From assembly GCA_000381625.1 (NCBI GenBank), contig KB906767.1, positions 4,641,357-4,705,356 of the forward strand: 64,000 nucleotides of DNA. Direction: 5' to 3'. Below the pieces are notes generated by a model. That model was not told the DNA's origin. It ran no database searches and saw only the letters and a program-made list of their open reading frames with translations. A program made the position numbers and the translations under genes. Within the stretch, counting starts at the first letter, position 1. Each line of letters opens with the position of its first letter. Below, one piece after another: positions 55,843 through 64,000 of the stretch. The DNA comes from Bryobacterales bacterium KBS 96 (GTDB lineage Bacteria > Acidobacteriota > Terriglobia > Bryobacterales > Bryobacteraceae).

Positions 55843-56748
55843 TTACAACGCCGGTGCGTGGGTCACAGAATCTTTGCGTATCCCAGGTCGAAAGGGCGCT
55901 TCCGGACGTCGCTTGGATGTCCGCCAGATCTCAATGGCCATGGCGATAGGCCCGACAATAGAGAGCGCATAAAACGGAGCGTTGACATTGCTGGCGAGCC
56001 GCAAGATCATTTCCATCGCCGCTACCAGGAAAGCCACCAAACACTGACCGCGCATCGATTTCACTGTCGTCCTTGGGTCCGTAATCATGAAAAAAATGAA
56101 TAACTGATACATCGGCCCGGTGATGGGAGCTACTTCGGCGAGAAAGGAATCTCCGACGATTACGCTTCGCAGAGCTGAAAACACGACAAATGACAGAACG
56201 TAAGTCAGGGTGATGTGTATCCTGCGAACGCGCCACACTATCAGCGCTCCGAGCACCCAGACGATCACGAGAGGCCAAATATCATTTCCCCATTGGATAC
56301 TCAACGCCGCTACATACTCGGGGATGAGCAGCAGCATTGCGGAGATGGCGAAATTGGAAGGGTTAAAGAGATGACGTCCGCGCCAGCGGATCACGTACTT
56401 GGATGTTATCGCCAGCGCGCTGCAAAGGGCATAGGGCCAGAATGCCGGCGAACGAACGAGAATGCCTACGCTGATGCCTGTGATGTAAGCGCTCGCGAGA
56501 TTGGGCCATCGCCGTATCATAAGGCGGGCAAGCACGAGGTCCAAAATCATGCTGGTGGCTATCGCGAGAGCGGTCCGCGAAAAACTCTCGAGCAGCCCGA
56601 ACTTGGCTTGCCCGGCCACGAGAATCAGCGTGATCAGAAGTGGCGGAAGATAGCGATTCTCGGCGCTAAAGAATCGGCTTATGGCGGGGATTCTGCTCTT
56701 CGAATTGTTTGCGGATACCGGGGTATCTGCGCCATTTGCGCGAATCAC
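55843..56748 (-). CDS. UnbU/RnfD-like integral membrane protein
   Basis: 301 residues with about eight hydrophobic segments. The RnfD/NqrB-type motif HLFNPSNFAISAMLLL sits after the middle helices, and FFMITDPRTT in a later one. This family includes UnbU, a membrane protein encoded in enediyne polyketide cassettes, besides the redox subunits RnfD and NqrB that carry covalent flavin. Whether a flavin-attachment Thr is present could not be judged. The gene overlaps the UnbV-like gene by 4 bases (ATGA), as expected for coupled partners. No polyketide synthase is nearby, so the role is inferred as electron transfer or membrane anchoring of the partner. Confidence 0.78.
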   Translation of the reverse strand: MIRANGADTPVSANNSKSRIPAISRFFSAENRYLPPLLITLILVAGQAKFGLLESFSRTALAIATSMILDLVLARLMIRRWPNLASAYITGISVGILVRSPAFWPYALCSALAITSKYVIRWRGRHLFNPSNFAISAMLLLIPEYVAALSIQWGNDIWPLVIVWVLGALIVWRVRRIHITLTYVLSFVVFSALRSVIVGDSFLAEVAPITGPMYQLFIFFMITDPRTTVKSMRGQCLVAFLVAAMEMILRLASNVNAPFYALSIVGPIAMAIEIWRTSKRRPEAPFRPGIRKDSVTHAPAL

Positions 56749-58556
56749 AGCGGCTCCTTCACTTTATGATTCTCATCAACGTGCGGATTTGTCAGAGTCT
56801 GCTTGATGCCGGACGGCCACCGAATTTCCACTCGATCCACAACCGTTGCCTTTCCGAGTCCAAAATGCAGTCGGCGCTCGTTTTGAGAACAGAATCCGCT
56901 TCCGCCCGAAACTTGTTGCAGTTGTTCTTGTCCCGCCCAGAAGACGCGCACTTCCGCGCCGATCGCGCTTCGGTTACTCCGTTGTCCCTCCAGGTCAAAT
57001 TCGATCCAGTGTTTTCCCGGCGCCACCGTATTCTTGTACAGCAGCAGAGGGCCACGCTGATTAGCGACCACCACGTCTAAGGCGCCTCGATTCTCGAAGT
57101 CGGCCATTGCGACCGAACGGCCATCGTAAACATCTTTTACGCCGACCATCTGGGCCACCTCTTTGAACCGGCCTTCGCCATCGTTGATCCAGACCCGTTT
57201 GTGCTGGTAGCCGGAAAGAGATCGCCCTTCCAGAGAGGGCCAGTTGGCGGCATCGGAGATGATCGCCTGGTTGCCCCCCGCAATTTTGGAGTAATCGTAC
57301 CAGTAACTGCGTCCGCGGTCGAGCGAGACGTTGCCCGTGGCAACGTAGAGATCGAGAAATCCGTCGTTATTCAAATCGGCAAACTGTCCACCGAAGCTCC
57401 AGCCGCCCAACTCAACGCCGAACGTATTCGCCATGTTCTCGTAGCGAATCATCCCGGCAGATTTTCCCGCTTTCGGCATCCAGAGATTGTTGCCCTGTAC
57501 AAGAACGCCTTCTTCCGAAATGTTAGTCACATAGACGTCAAATTGCCCCTGGTTCAAGATATCGCCGACGGACGCGGTCATACCGCTTTTTGGCGAGAAG
57601 CCAACGCCAGCTTCTTTGCCGGCTTCGCGAAATCCCTTTCCTCCTTCGTTTAGATACAGCTCCGAAACGCCGTAATCGTTCGCAATGAAGAGATCCGGAT
57701 AGCCGGTCCCGCGCAGGTCGGCGGCGACGGCAGCCAGCGACCAACGCCGCGAATTGATGCCGAGCTTCGCGGAAACTTCCTCGAACCGGCCATTGCCGAG
57801 ATTATGAAACAGATACTTTCGGCCGCCATTATTGGCGTATTCGAAACTGTTCGGCATGATCTTGGTCGTCTTGAGATGCCACAAATTCACGTCTTCCGGG
57901 TAATAGCCGCCTAGAAATAAGTCCAGTTTTCCGTCATTGTCGTAGTCGAACCAGATTGCGGTGTTAGCGTTCACCCACGGAGGAAGCCCTGCCTGTTCGG
58001 TGACGCGAGTGAAGTGTTCTCCGCCATCGTTATGGAACAGCTCCGGCTTGCCCCATTTATAAAGGAATACGTCTTCATAGCCGTCGTTGTCATAGTCGCC
58101 CCAGACTGCGCCGGTGGATACTCCGGTTCCCGGTAGATTGACATCGGCCAATCCAACTTCGGCCGCTACATCGCGAAACATTCCGTCGCCAAGATTGCGG
58201 TACAGAGCATTGCGGCTTCCCTCCTTGCTGTTGACGACGTAAATATCCTCCCAGCCGTCCCGATCGAAATCCACTATGGAGACCGCGGCGCCCATGGAGG
58301 CAACGAGTTTCATGATGTGGCTGAGCTTCACATCGAGAGTGGGAGCCTGGTGGACAAAATCGATTCCTGAAGCGTTCGACGATTCCCGCATATAAAAGCC
58401 GTAGCGGGACAATGCCTGTGCCGCGCCCATGTTGGCGGAGGCGGATGCCTGGACGCGTTGGTATTGCTTGTACACGATGGGTATTGCCAGCAGCCCAACG
58501 AAGAAGATTGCCAGGCCGATTTGAATGGCTCGGCTTGGTTTTACCGCTTGTTCCAT
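56745..58556 (-). CDS. Membrane-anchored CRTAC1 family protein (ASPIC/UnbV domain)
   Basis: 603 residues. A single helix at about 9-29 anchors a periplasmic or surface domain. FG-GAP/VCBS repeats bear calcium-type loops: DFDRDGWEDIY, DYDNDGYEDVF, DYDNDGKLDLF and DLNNDGFLDLY. The C-terminal 70 residues are the ASPIC/UnbV domain (IGAEVRVFWAG, GSGFCSQNERRLHFGLG, VEIRWPSG). UnbV proteins occur in enediyne clusters with UnbU, and here the UnbU-like gene overlaps it. The ATG overlaps the upstream lipoprotein gene's end by 16 bases. The exact function of the family is not known. Confidence 0.9.
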   Translation of the reverse strand: MEQAVKPSRAIQIGLAIFFVGLLAIPIVYKQYQRVQASASANMGAAQALSRYGFYMRESSNASGIDFVHQAPTLDVKLSHIMKLVASMGAAVSIVDFDRDGWEDIYVVNSKEGSRNALYRNLGDGMFRDVAAEVGLADVNLPGTGVSTGAVWGDYDNDGYEDVFLYKWGKPELFHNDGGEHFTRVTEQAGLPPWVNANTAIWFDYDNDGKLDLFLGGYYPEDVNLWHLKTTKIMPNSFEYANNGGRKYLFHNLGNGRFEEVSAKLGINSRRWSLAAVAADLRGTGYPDLFIANDYGVSELYLNEGGKGFREAGKEAGVGFSPKSGMTASVGDILNQGQFDVYVTNISEEGVLVQGNNLWMPKAGKSAGMIRYENMANTFGVELGGWSFGGQFADLNNDGFLDLYVATGNVSLDRGRSYWYDYSKIAGGNQAIISDAANWPSLEGRSLSGYQHKRVWINDGEGRFKEVAQMVGVKDVYDGRSVAMADFENRGALDVVVANQRGPLLLYKNTVAPGKHWIEFDLEGQRSNRSAIGAEVRVFWAGQEQLQQVSGGSGFCSQNERRLHFGLGKATVVDRVEIRWPSGIKQTLTNPHVDENHKVKEPL

Positions 58557-61500
58557 AACTCCGTTCGAAAAGTCTCAGGCGTGACGTATCGCGTGTGAAA
58601 CATCTGCCAATCCCGCGGATGCATGCGATAAGCAGGATCGTCCTCTAACTTGCCCGGCGGCGCCGTATAGCTCTTCATTGCGTGGTAGGGAAGGGGCAGC
58701 ACGGTTTGCGAGAACACCGAGTTGTAATCGCCGTCCTTAATCCAGCCATCACCGACCATGATAAAGTCACGCACCCATCCGCTTGGGGGTGGCGGCGGGG
58801 CTGCAAACCGCAGGCGCATTTCATCCCCGGCACAGACGATCACATACCGGTCATCCACCTTCTCCAGCAGCTCACGAATGTCGCCATAGCGCGTGTAATA
58901 TCCCTCCAGGTCCCGCCACTTCTGCGATGTGTCCTCTAATTGATCGTAGTGGGGAATTTCGGGCGACGAAGAATTTGCCGTCGTGATGACGGAGAAGCCG
59001 CGGTGGCGTAGTTCGGCCGAAGTAAGCTTGACCGGCTGAACACGGATGAGGTTGCCCGAAAGGCCCGGCGCCCAGGCGAGCCGGTCCCAATAGATTTCCA
59101 TGTTTGTATCAAGACGCAATTTACGGGGAGCCCCCGGCTTGAATATGTTGGTAATATCCAGCACAGCGGTTTTTAATTTTCCGGCCAAGAAACCCAAGTC
59201 CGGTTTTGCGACCACCCAATGTCCGTTCGAGTCCGGAACTTCAATCGACAAACCTTGCGGAGCGGGATCGCTACCTTGCCCCATGGCGATGTTGACAGTC
59301 GCATCGGTGGGATGCAGCCAGCCTTCGGCTATTAAATAGAGGGGGCCATTACGCGGCGCATCGTCCGGCAGATCGAGTTCGACCCAATGGTTACGCGTAA
59401 CACCCTGGTATTGGCCACGCCCAAAGGTATCGAGATACTTCTGGTCGGTATCGCGAACGATGCCGCTGACATCGTTGCCACGGTCATCAATCGCCCTGGC
59501 AAACGGCCGCGCCGTGGCTGTTGTGTAGATCTGCAATTTTGGCGGCGGCACGGAAAACCGTTCATCGCTATAAATGTCGGCGCCCTTTGGATGATCCACT
59601 ACGAGCAGCGAGTAGTGATCGATATAGAAGGTTTCCCACAACTCCGCCGTGACGCGCAGATCGTACTCGCCGTTACGGGGCGCAACGTCCTTTCCTGGAA
59701 TTTTAAACCACTCTTCCGTTCGATGAATATCGGCTACTCGCTGGGCATTGATATGCAGACCCAGAGCCGGCGACCAGGGCGCGCCATCTTTCACGAAGCA
59801 CATCTGTTTGCCGTTCCAGGCGAATAGAGATGGGCACGAACCCTTCAGGCGTTGGGTCGCGAGAATCGATTGGTCCGGATGAAGTTCAAACTCCGCCTGA
59901 ATCAGACCATTCGGCCATGTAATGCGTGCGAGATCGGTGGACGTATGTTCGCCAAGACCAAAGTGGAGCGCCGGCGAAGTGATGATCTGTTTTTCAGCGA
60001 GCAGACCCGCGCGGATTTCGATTTCTCCCCCGATCCCGAACGAGTTGATTCGCTGGTCGCCATGAGCGGATGCGGCGCGGGTCCGAATGACCTGCCAGTG
60101 GTAGTTCTTCGTCCCGCGATTTACCAAAACAACGGGTTTCCCATTTGAAAGCCCGACCAGGTCCAGTCGGCCATCGCCATTCATATCGGCGGCGCTTGCG
60201 GAAGCCAAATCAGAGTGAGTGGATAGCTTCGAAAAACCGTGCTCGTCAGCGAGAAAAATCTCGCTGACGCCGGTCAAAAGGTCGAGCCGTCCGTTATTGT
60301 CGAAATCGGCTAGCGAGATCGAGGCCCCTTTCGATGCTGGCGCCGCCTTGGCTAATTCCGCCGTGTCCCACCCGCCGCCTTCGTCTTTGTCGGAGAGCCG
60401 GACAATGGTTCCATCAAATTTCAAGACGACGAAGTCGGGTGAGCCATCGCCGTTCGCGTCGGCCGCCGACACCGCCGCGATGCCGTCAGCGATGTTTGGC
60501 GGAACGGCGCGTGGTTTGAACGTACCGAAACGCTCATTCATAAACACAGTCAGCCTGCCATCGGCGCCGACCATCGCGACATCGGGATCGCCATCGCCAT
60601 CAATGTCCGCGGTTGCGAAAGCGGCGCCGCCCTTCACATTCGCAAAGGGCCTCACGATCGTGAAAGTGCCGTCGCCATTGTTGCGCAGCACCACCGGAGC
60701 GCCTCCGTTCACCGCCAGAACAATGTCGAGGTCTCCATCCAGATCCACATCAAAGGGCCAAGCGCCAGAGTACGAGCCATCGAGGATGGCGATTGGAATT
60801 CGCGATTGCGCGGTCACGTCCGTAAAGCGCTGTGAAGTGTCCTGCCGGTAGATCCGGAGCCCGCCAGGGCCTGCAATCACAACGTCGTTTTTGAAATCGT
60901 AGTTTAAGTCCCCGATGGCAACATTGTTGGGCGAGAGCAGATTGGAAGCGCCGGGAACCGGCAGCGTCGCTTCACCTTGAACGTGCTCCAGTTGAATATG
61001 CACGCCGGCGTGGTCGGCCCAAAGAACCGATGGCTTGCCGGTATCATCCAGCCAGACAGTGCGTGTCCACGAAACTCCAGCCGGTGATGCGCCGGAAAGA
61101 GGCTGCGAAGCGAATGTGATTTGCGAATCGGCCGGCGCGGCTTCAACCTGAGGCGACGGCAATTTGATGAATCGCAGGAAGGGTTCACCAACAAACACGG
61201 CAGGCGTCTTTACAATCTGCGAGGCGCGACGATATTCCGGCGCCCGGAGCAAGACATTTCTAAGGAAGGCCACTTGCAGCGCAGCAGTCCGCGAATTGCC
61301 GCCTGAGGCAGCGCCTTCGAGAGATTGCATCTGCTGTTTTGCTTCATCCGGCCAGGAAGAAGATTGCTCTTGAAGCTGCGCTACAGCGTTCTTGAGCACG
61401 TCCGTGCTGCCGGTCTTAGCCGCGAGACGCGCTACTTCCAGCAGCACCGCTGGATTGTCCGGCTTCAATTCCAAAACTCTTTCGAATAACGCAAGCGCGG

Positions 61501-62008
61501 CGCCATCGCTGGTACTAGTCCCTTGCCGCTCTGTCTGCTCGCCGAGCAAGTAGAGCGCCTTCACGTTCGCCTTGTCCAGTTGCACCGCCCTCTTCAGGTG
61601 TTCGAGCGCCTCGGGTAAGTTACCGCGCCTGCTTTCGAGATCGCCCAGCAGTTGCTCAATCCGGCTATTGCGGGGAGCCAAACTCCGGGCCATCTCCAAA
61701 TCGGTATAAGCGGCATCCAATTCCTGTTGCCGCGTTGCCAGAATGCCTAAATTTGCCCACGATGCAGGCTCGCTCGGCGCGATCTGAGTGGCAAGGGTAA
61801 GATCCTTCTTCGCGCGCACATCCTCGCCGCTTTGCAAGCCAGCCAATCCTACGTTGAAGGCGTGAACGAGATCGCGGTATTTTGTCGATCCGGGCTCAGG
61901 AAGGCCGGTGTTGCGCCGGCATCCAACCAGAATTGTCAGGGCAACGATTACCGCTGTACGCGCGCCGGAACCCCATAGAAGGTTCCTCCTCCTCCGGCGC
62001 GATAACAC
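58541..62008 (-). CDS. Large lipoprotein with TPR and FG-GAP repeats plus an ASPIC-like segment
   Basis: 1155 residues from GTG 62008, giving MLSRRRRRNLLW and a lipobox ending LTILVGC at Cys30; ATG 62104 would add 32 residues with no benefit. Residues about 35-260 are TPRs (FNVGLAGLQSGEDVRAKKDL, EALEHLKRAVQLDKANVKALY). About 360-610 are FG-GAP repeats (DLNYDFKNDV, DVDLDGDLDIV, DIDGDGDPDVA, DFDNNGRLDLL, DMNGDGRLDLV). About 650-705 resembles ASPIC (FGIGGEIEIRAG, LHFGLGEHTSTDLARITWPNG). The C-terminal 430 residues are not recognised. First gene of the UnbV-UnbU operon; probably held in the outer or inner membrane. Confidence 0.85.
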   Translation of the reverse strand: MLSRRRRRNLLWGSGARTAVIVALTILVGCRRNTGLPEPGSTKYRDLVHAFNVGLAGLQSGEDVRAKKDLTLATQIAPSEPASWANLGILATRQQELDAAYTDLEMARSLAPRNSRIEQLLGDLESRRGNLPEALEHLKRAVQLDKANVKALYLLGEQTERQGTSTSDGAALALFERVLELKPDNPAVLLEVARLAAKTGSTDVLKNAVAQLQEQSSSWPDEAKQQMQSLEGAASGGNSRTAALQVAFLRNVLLRAPEYRRASQIVKTPAVFVGEPFLRFIKLPSPQVEAAPADSQITFASQPLSGASPAGVSWTRTVWLDDTGKPSVLWADHAGVHIQLEHVQGEATLPVPGASNLLSPNNVAIGDLNYDFKNDVVIAGPGGLRIYRQDTSQRFTDVTAQSRIPIAILDGSYSGAWPFDVDLDGDLDIVLAVNGGAPVVLRNNGDGTFTIVRPFANVKGGAAFATADIDGDGDPDVAMVGADGRLTVFMNERFGTFKPRAVPPNIADGIAAVSAADANGDGSPDFVVLKFDGTIVRLSDKDEGGGWDTAELAKAAPASKGASISLADFDNNGRLDLLTGVSEIFLADEHGFSKLSTHSDLASASAADMNGDGRLDLVGLSNGKPVVLVNRGTKNYHWQVIRTRAASAHGDQRINSFGIGGEIEIRAGLLAEKQIITSPALHFGLGEHTSTDLARITWPNGLIQAEFELHPDQSILATQRLKGSCPSLFAWNGKQMCFVKDGAPWSPALGLHINAQRVADIHRTEEWFKIPGKDVAPRNGEYDLRVTAELWETFYIDHYSLLVVDHPKGADIYSDERFSVPPPKLQIYTTATARPFARAIDDRGNDVSGIVRDTDQKYLDTFGRGQYQGVTRNHWVELDLPDDAPRNGPLYLIAEGWLHPTDATVNIAMGQGSDPAPQGLSIEVPDSNGHWVVAKPDLGFLAGKLKTAVLDITNIFKPGAPRKLRLDTNMEIYWDRLAWAPGLSGNLIRVQPVKLTSAELRHRGFSVITTANSSSPEIPHYDQLEDTSQKWRDLEGYYTRYGDIRELLEKVDDRYVIVCAGDEMRLRFAAPPPPPSGWVRDFIMVGDGWIKDGDYNSVFSQTVLPLPYHAMKSYTAPPGKLEDDPAYRMHPRDWQMFHTRYVTPETFRTELWNKR

Positions 62009-62216
62009 CTGAGAATTTCGCGTCGCGATGTGTTCCCAATTCGTTTTCAAATGTACGCGGATACGAAAATGCGGCAGACAAGCTTCCCCGAGGCAACCGT
62101 TCATTTTTCCCGTTTCTCAATCTAGCGTCAATAACTGAATTCTATTAGTCAATACAACGCTCGGCAAGCTTGGGACTGGCGATGCCTTCTTTACCTGACG
62201 AACCGGCCGGCGACTA

Positions 62217-63548
62217 TTAGAACTTGTATCCGGCCGTCACATAGGGATAGTTGAAGTCTTTCCCAGCGGTAGTCCTGTTCAAAAATTGACCCGTGAAGAT
62301 GTGTCCATAACCAAGCCCCAATTGGACGGCTTTGTTCCAGTTATAAATGCCCTCCGCTGCGAGTTCCTGTCCGACATGGGCGCCGGCTGCGCCTGTCAAA
62401 GAACTGGCGATGATGGCTCCCGTACCCGCATAGAGACCGTCATATGCGTTAGCCAACCAGTAGTTATGATAGATGCCGTTGAATGCGATCTTTTTAGTTG
62501 CTTTGAGTTCCGCGCCGGCGCGCAAATCGCGAATATTCCTCCAACCGATCTGATCCGTCTCGCCCAGCTTGTCATGCCCTGACGGGTACAGTTGGTCAAA
62601 CGTGCCGATCGTGTTGCCTTCGGGTCGAGAGTTGCCGGAGGCGTAGTTATATTCAGCGAAAAGACGCGGCTGCCATTTCACATCGAAGGTTCGGCCCGTC
62701 GTCCAGTGTCCTGCCCAAGCTGAGATTCCATATGCGCCCAGGTTTCCGTACCGGTGCGCCATTTCCGCCGTATAATCGAAATGGGATGGCAGTTTGCCCG
62801 CCCAGCGGAAGCCGACCGTTTTCTCGTCAAAATGCCCTTTGGCTCCGTTAGCGTAAGCCGGTCCATAGCCAGCGGGCGCCAGTCGCCAGAAGAAATACGG
62901 CTCGATCGAGGCATTCGGGACAACATGCGTCAAAGTTCCATAGAGGCCGTAGAAGGGATTGCCTTGTTTGTGATGGTCCATCTGGCCATCCACGGGGTTG
63001 ACTACGGATGACGCGAACGCGTCCACGCGCACGGCCGTAAGACGCAATGTGGCGACCGCTGCGTCGAAAACGCGCGGCGAATTCAGCCACGCCGCTGAGC
63101 CGACGAGGCGCTGCTCCCCAAAATTCAACTCCTGCCGGCCGAAACGCACTGAGACGGGATATCTCTCACTATCGCCAAGCTGAGCCCAGGCCTGGCGGAG
63201 GTCCCATGTGTTTTGATTCGGCGGCGTTGAGGGAAGCACGCCGTTGAAGAACATTCGGGAATCCTGAGCCTGTCCGAAAAAAGTCAGCCAGTCCGCCGGA
63301 TGAATGGTGAGGTCCAGCCAAAGCCTGCCTAACAAGTGAGAGTCGGAAGCATTTTTGAAACCGAGACCGGCCTGGTCCTCAAACCGTGAGCGGTAACTGG
63401 CGCCGAGATTCAACCAACGCGGGAGCAGGCTGTTTAAGCGGTCCGCCGGCCGGAAGGAGCCGTGGTCAGCGCCCTGTGGGGCCTGAGCGTACAGACTCAA
63501 ACCGACAGACAAAAATACCCAAACGATCACGAATCGGGATCGTTTCAT
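62217..63548 (-). CDS. Alginate-export-type outer-membrane porin
   Basis: 443 residues from ATG 63548 (MKRSRFVIVWVFLSVGLSLYAQ signal peptide); an upstream frame to 63617 is unlikely. The body has alternating aromatic/hydrophobic strands typical of an 18-strand barrel: WLNLGASYRSRFEDQ, RLWLDLTIHPADWL, VSVRFGRQELNFGEQRLVG, and a final YPYVTAGYKF. The match is to the alginate_exp family, whose members allow export or uptake of various compounds, so alginate is not implied. It lies 208 bases upstream of the lipoprotein gene on the same strand and may share regulation. Confidence 0.85.
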   Translation of the reverse strand: MKRSRFVIVWVFLSVGLSLYAQAPQGADHGSFRPADRLNSLLPRWLNLGASYRSRFEDQAGLGFKNASDSHLLGRLWLDLTIHPADWLTFFGQAQDSRMFFNGVLPSTPPNQNTWDLRQAWAQLGDSERYPVSVRFGRQELNFGEQRLVGSAAWLNSPRVFDAAVATLRLTAVRVDAFASSVVNPVDGQMDHHKQGNPFYGLYGTLTHVVPNASIEPYFFWRLAPAGYGPAYANGAKGHFDEKTVGFRWAGKLPSHFDYTAEMAHRYGNLGAYGISAWAGHWTTGRTFDVKWQPRLFAEYNYASGNSRPEGNTIGTFDQLYPSGHDKLGETDQIGWRNIRDLRAGAELKATKKIAFNGIYHNYWLANAYDGLYAGTGAIIASSLTGAAGAHVGQELAAEGIYNWNKAVQLGLGYGHIFTGQFLNRTTAGKDFNYPYVTAGYKF

Positions 63549-63744
63549 TCTGCCACGTCTTTCTATTACTGAGTGAGACACCAAACCGAATTTGCTCGGT
63601 TTCGAAGTTATTCTCAAGATTGTAGGCGGAACAGGAGAGTTGTTGAAATGATGTATTTCCGTTAGATTCGTCTGGCGGAGATCTAAGGAAGATGCATGGA
63701 GTTAGCGACTATCTGCGATTGAATGCTGACGTATACTCGGGGAA

Positions 63745-64000
63745 ATGGCCGTGGAACACTACATTGAACGACTGATCGATCTGACCGAACCGGATGCGAA
63801 TGAGATCTACAATCTCACTCTCGAAGACGCCCGCGAGATTGTTTTAACTCATCCGCTGGATGTCATCCAGATTCAGGGATCTTTCGCGATCGTGGCGCGT
63901 TCCGGGAAAACCGTGAGAATGGCGCGCTCGCTCGACCGTCCGATGCGCTATTTCCTGGCAAAGCAGAAGGCTGGCCCGGCGCTCGTTGTTGCTCATCGAA
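63745..64000 (+). CDS. Partial gene, N-terminal part of a possible asparagine-synthase-like protein
   Basis: 85 codons from ATG 63745 to the window edge. The sequence (HYIERLIDLTEPDANEIYNLT, VIQIQGSFAIVARSGKTVRMAR, RPMRYFLAKQKAGPALVV) resembles the start of asparagine-synthetase-like proteins of Acidobacteriota that lack the N-terminal Cys of the glutamine-hydrolysing type. That match is from memory of the pattern and is weak. A TATACT lies just upstream (63732-63737). That the gene is real is likely; its function needs the remaining sequence. Confidence 0.55.
   Translation, partial: MAVEHYIERLIDLTEPDANEIYNLTLEDAREIVLTHPLDVIQIQGSFAIVARSGKTVRMARSLDRPMRYFLAKQKAGPALVVAHR

Noticed and set aside
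55843-62008. An enediyne biosynthetic cluster
   Set aside because: UnbV and UnbU relatives are present, but no polyketide synthase, thioesterase or UnbL-like gene is within the window, so a cluster is not supported.

Overview
The window looks like a chromosome segment of an Acidobacteriota, most likely the Bryobacterales/Solibacter type. This is an inference from gene content. It carries a PadR regulator next to two very long FtsX/MacB-type orphan permeases, two Oar-like TonB-dependent receptors with an N-terminal carboxypeptidase-regulatory domain, several ASPIC/UnbV (CRTAC1) and TPR proteins, a protein with the NAQKSTGP/RHGLT motif, and many secreted glycan enzymes. No rRNA, tRNA, CRISPR array, insertion sequence or phage gene was seen.

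Region by region. 1-1 kb: start of a Tat-exported enolase-superfamily protein, then a VapC/PIN-domain remnant cut by a degenerate repeat. 1-7.6 kb: PadR, two ADOP permeases, a stranded permease tail and an orphan LuxR-type response regulator. 7.9-19.6 kb: housekeeping and envelope genes, namely a membrane-anchored SDR, a ferritin-like protein, TauE/SafE plus DUF1634, 4-alpha-glucanotransferase, a bifunctional penicillin-binding protein, a HEAT-repeat protein, a TIGR01777 epimerase and small proteins. 19.5-24.4 kb: three family-2 glycosyltransferases in one operon, divergent from an AsmA-like protein. 24.6-26.6 kb: a CHASE3 histidine kinase and its response regulator. 27.6-32 kb: a secreted GHL15/malectin glycosidase, then the gnd-zwf pair.

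32-45 kb, minus strand: TonB receptor, TPR protein, a giant ASPIC/redoxin/TPR fusion and another TPR protein. The receptor diverges from a GH95-like glycosidase across a regulatory region with a good sigma70-type promoter and LacI-like operator sequences. 45-48.5 kb is accessory DNA: a long direct repeat, a TerB-like gene, an AT-richer patch with frameshifted or truncated secreted-protein genes, and the NAQKSTGP protein. 48.5-63.5 kb, almost all minus strand: GMC oxidoreductase, MFS transporter, second TonB receptor, then a tightly overlapping operon of a TPR/FG-GAP lipoprotein, a membrane-anchored UnbV-like protein and a UnbU/RnfD-like membrane protein, preceded by an alginate-export-type porin. 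A plus-strand partial gene closes the window.

The main candidate for an undescribed system is the UnbV-UnbU-lipoprotein operon at 55.8-62.0 kb. It pairs two families best known from enediyne polyketide cassettes, but no polyketide synthase is in the window. The 32-42 kb locus repeats part of the theme (TonB receptor plus TPR plus ASPIC proteins). Together they suggest an envelope-associated uptake or redox system, which is inference.
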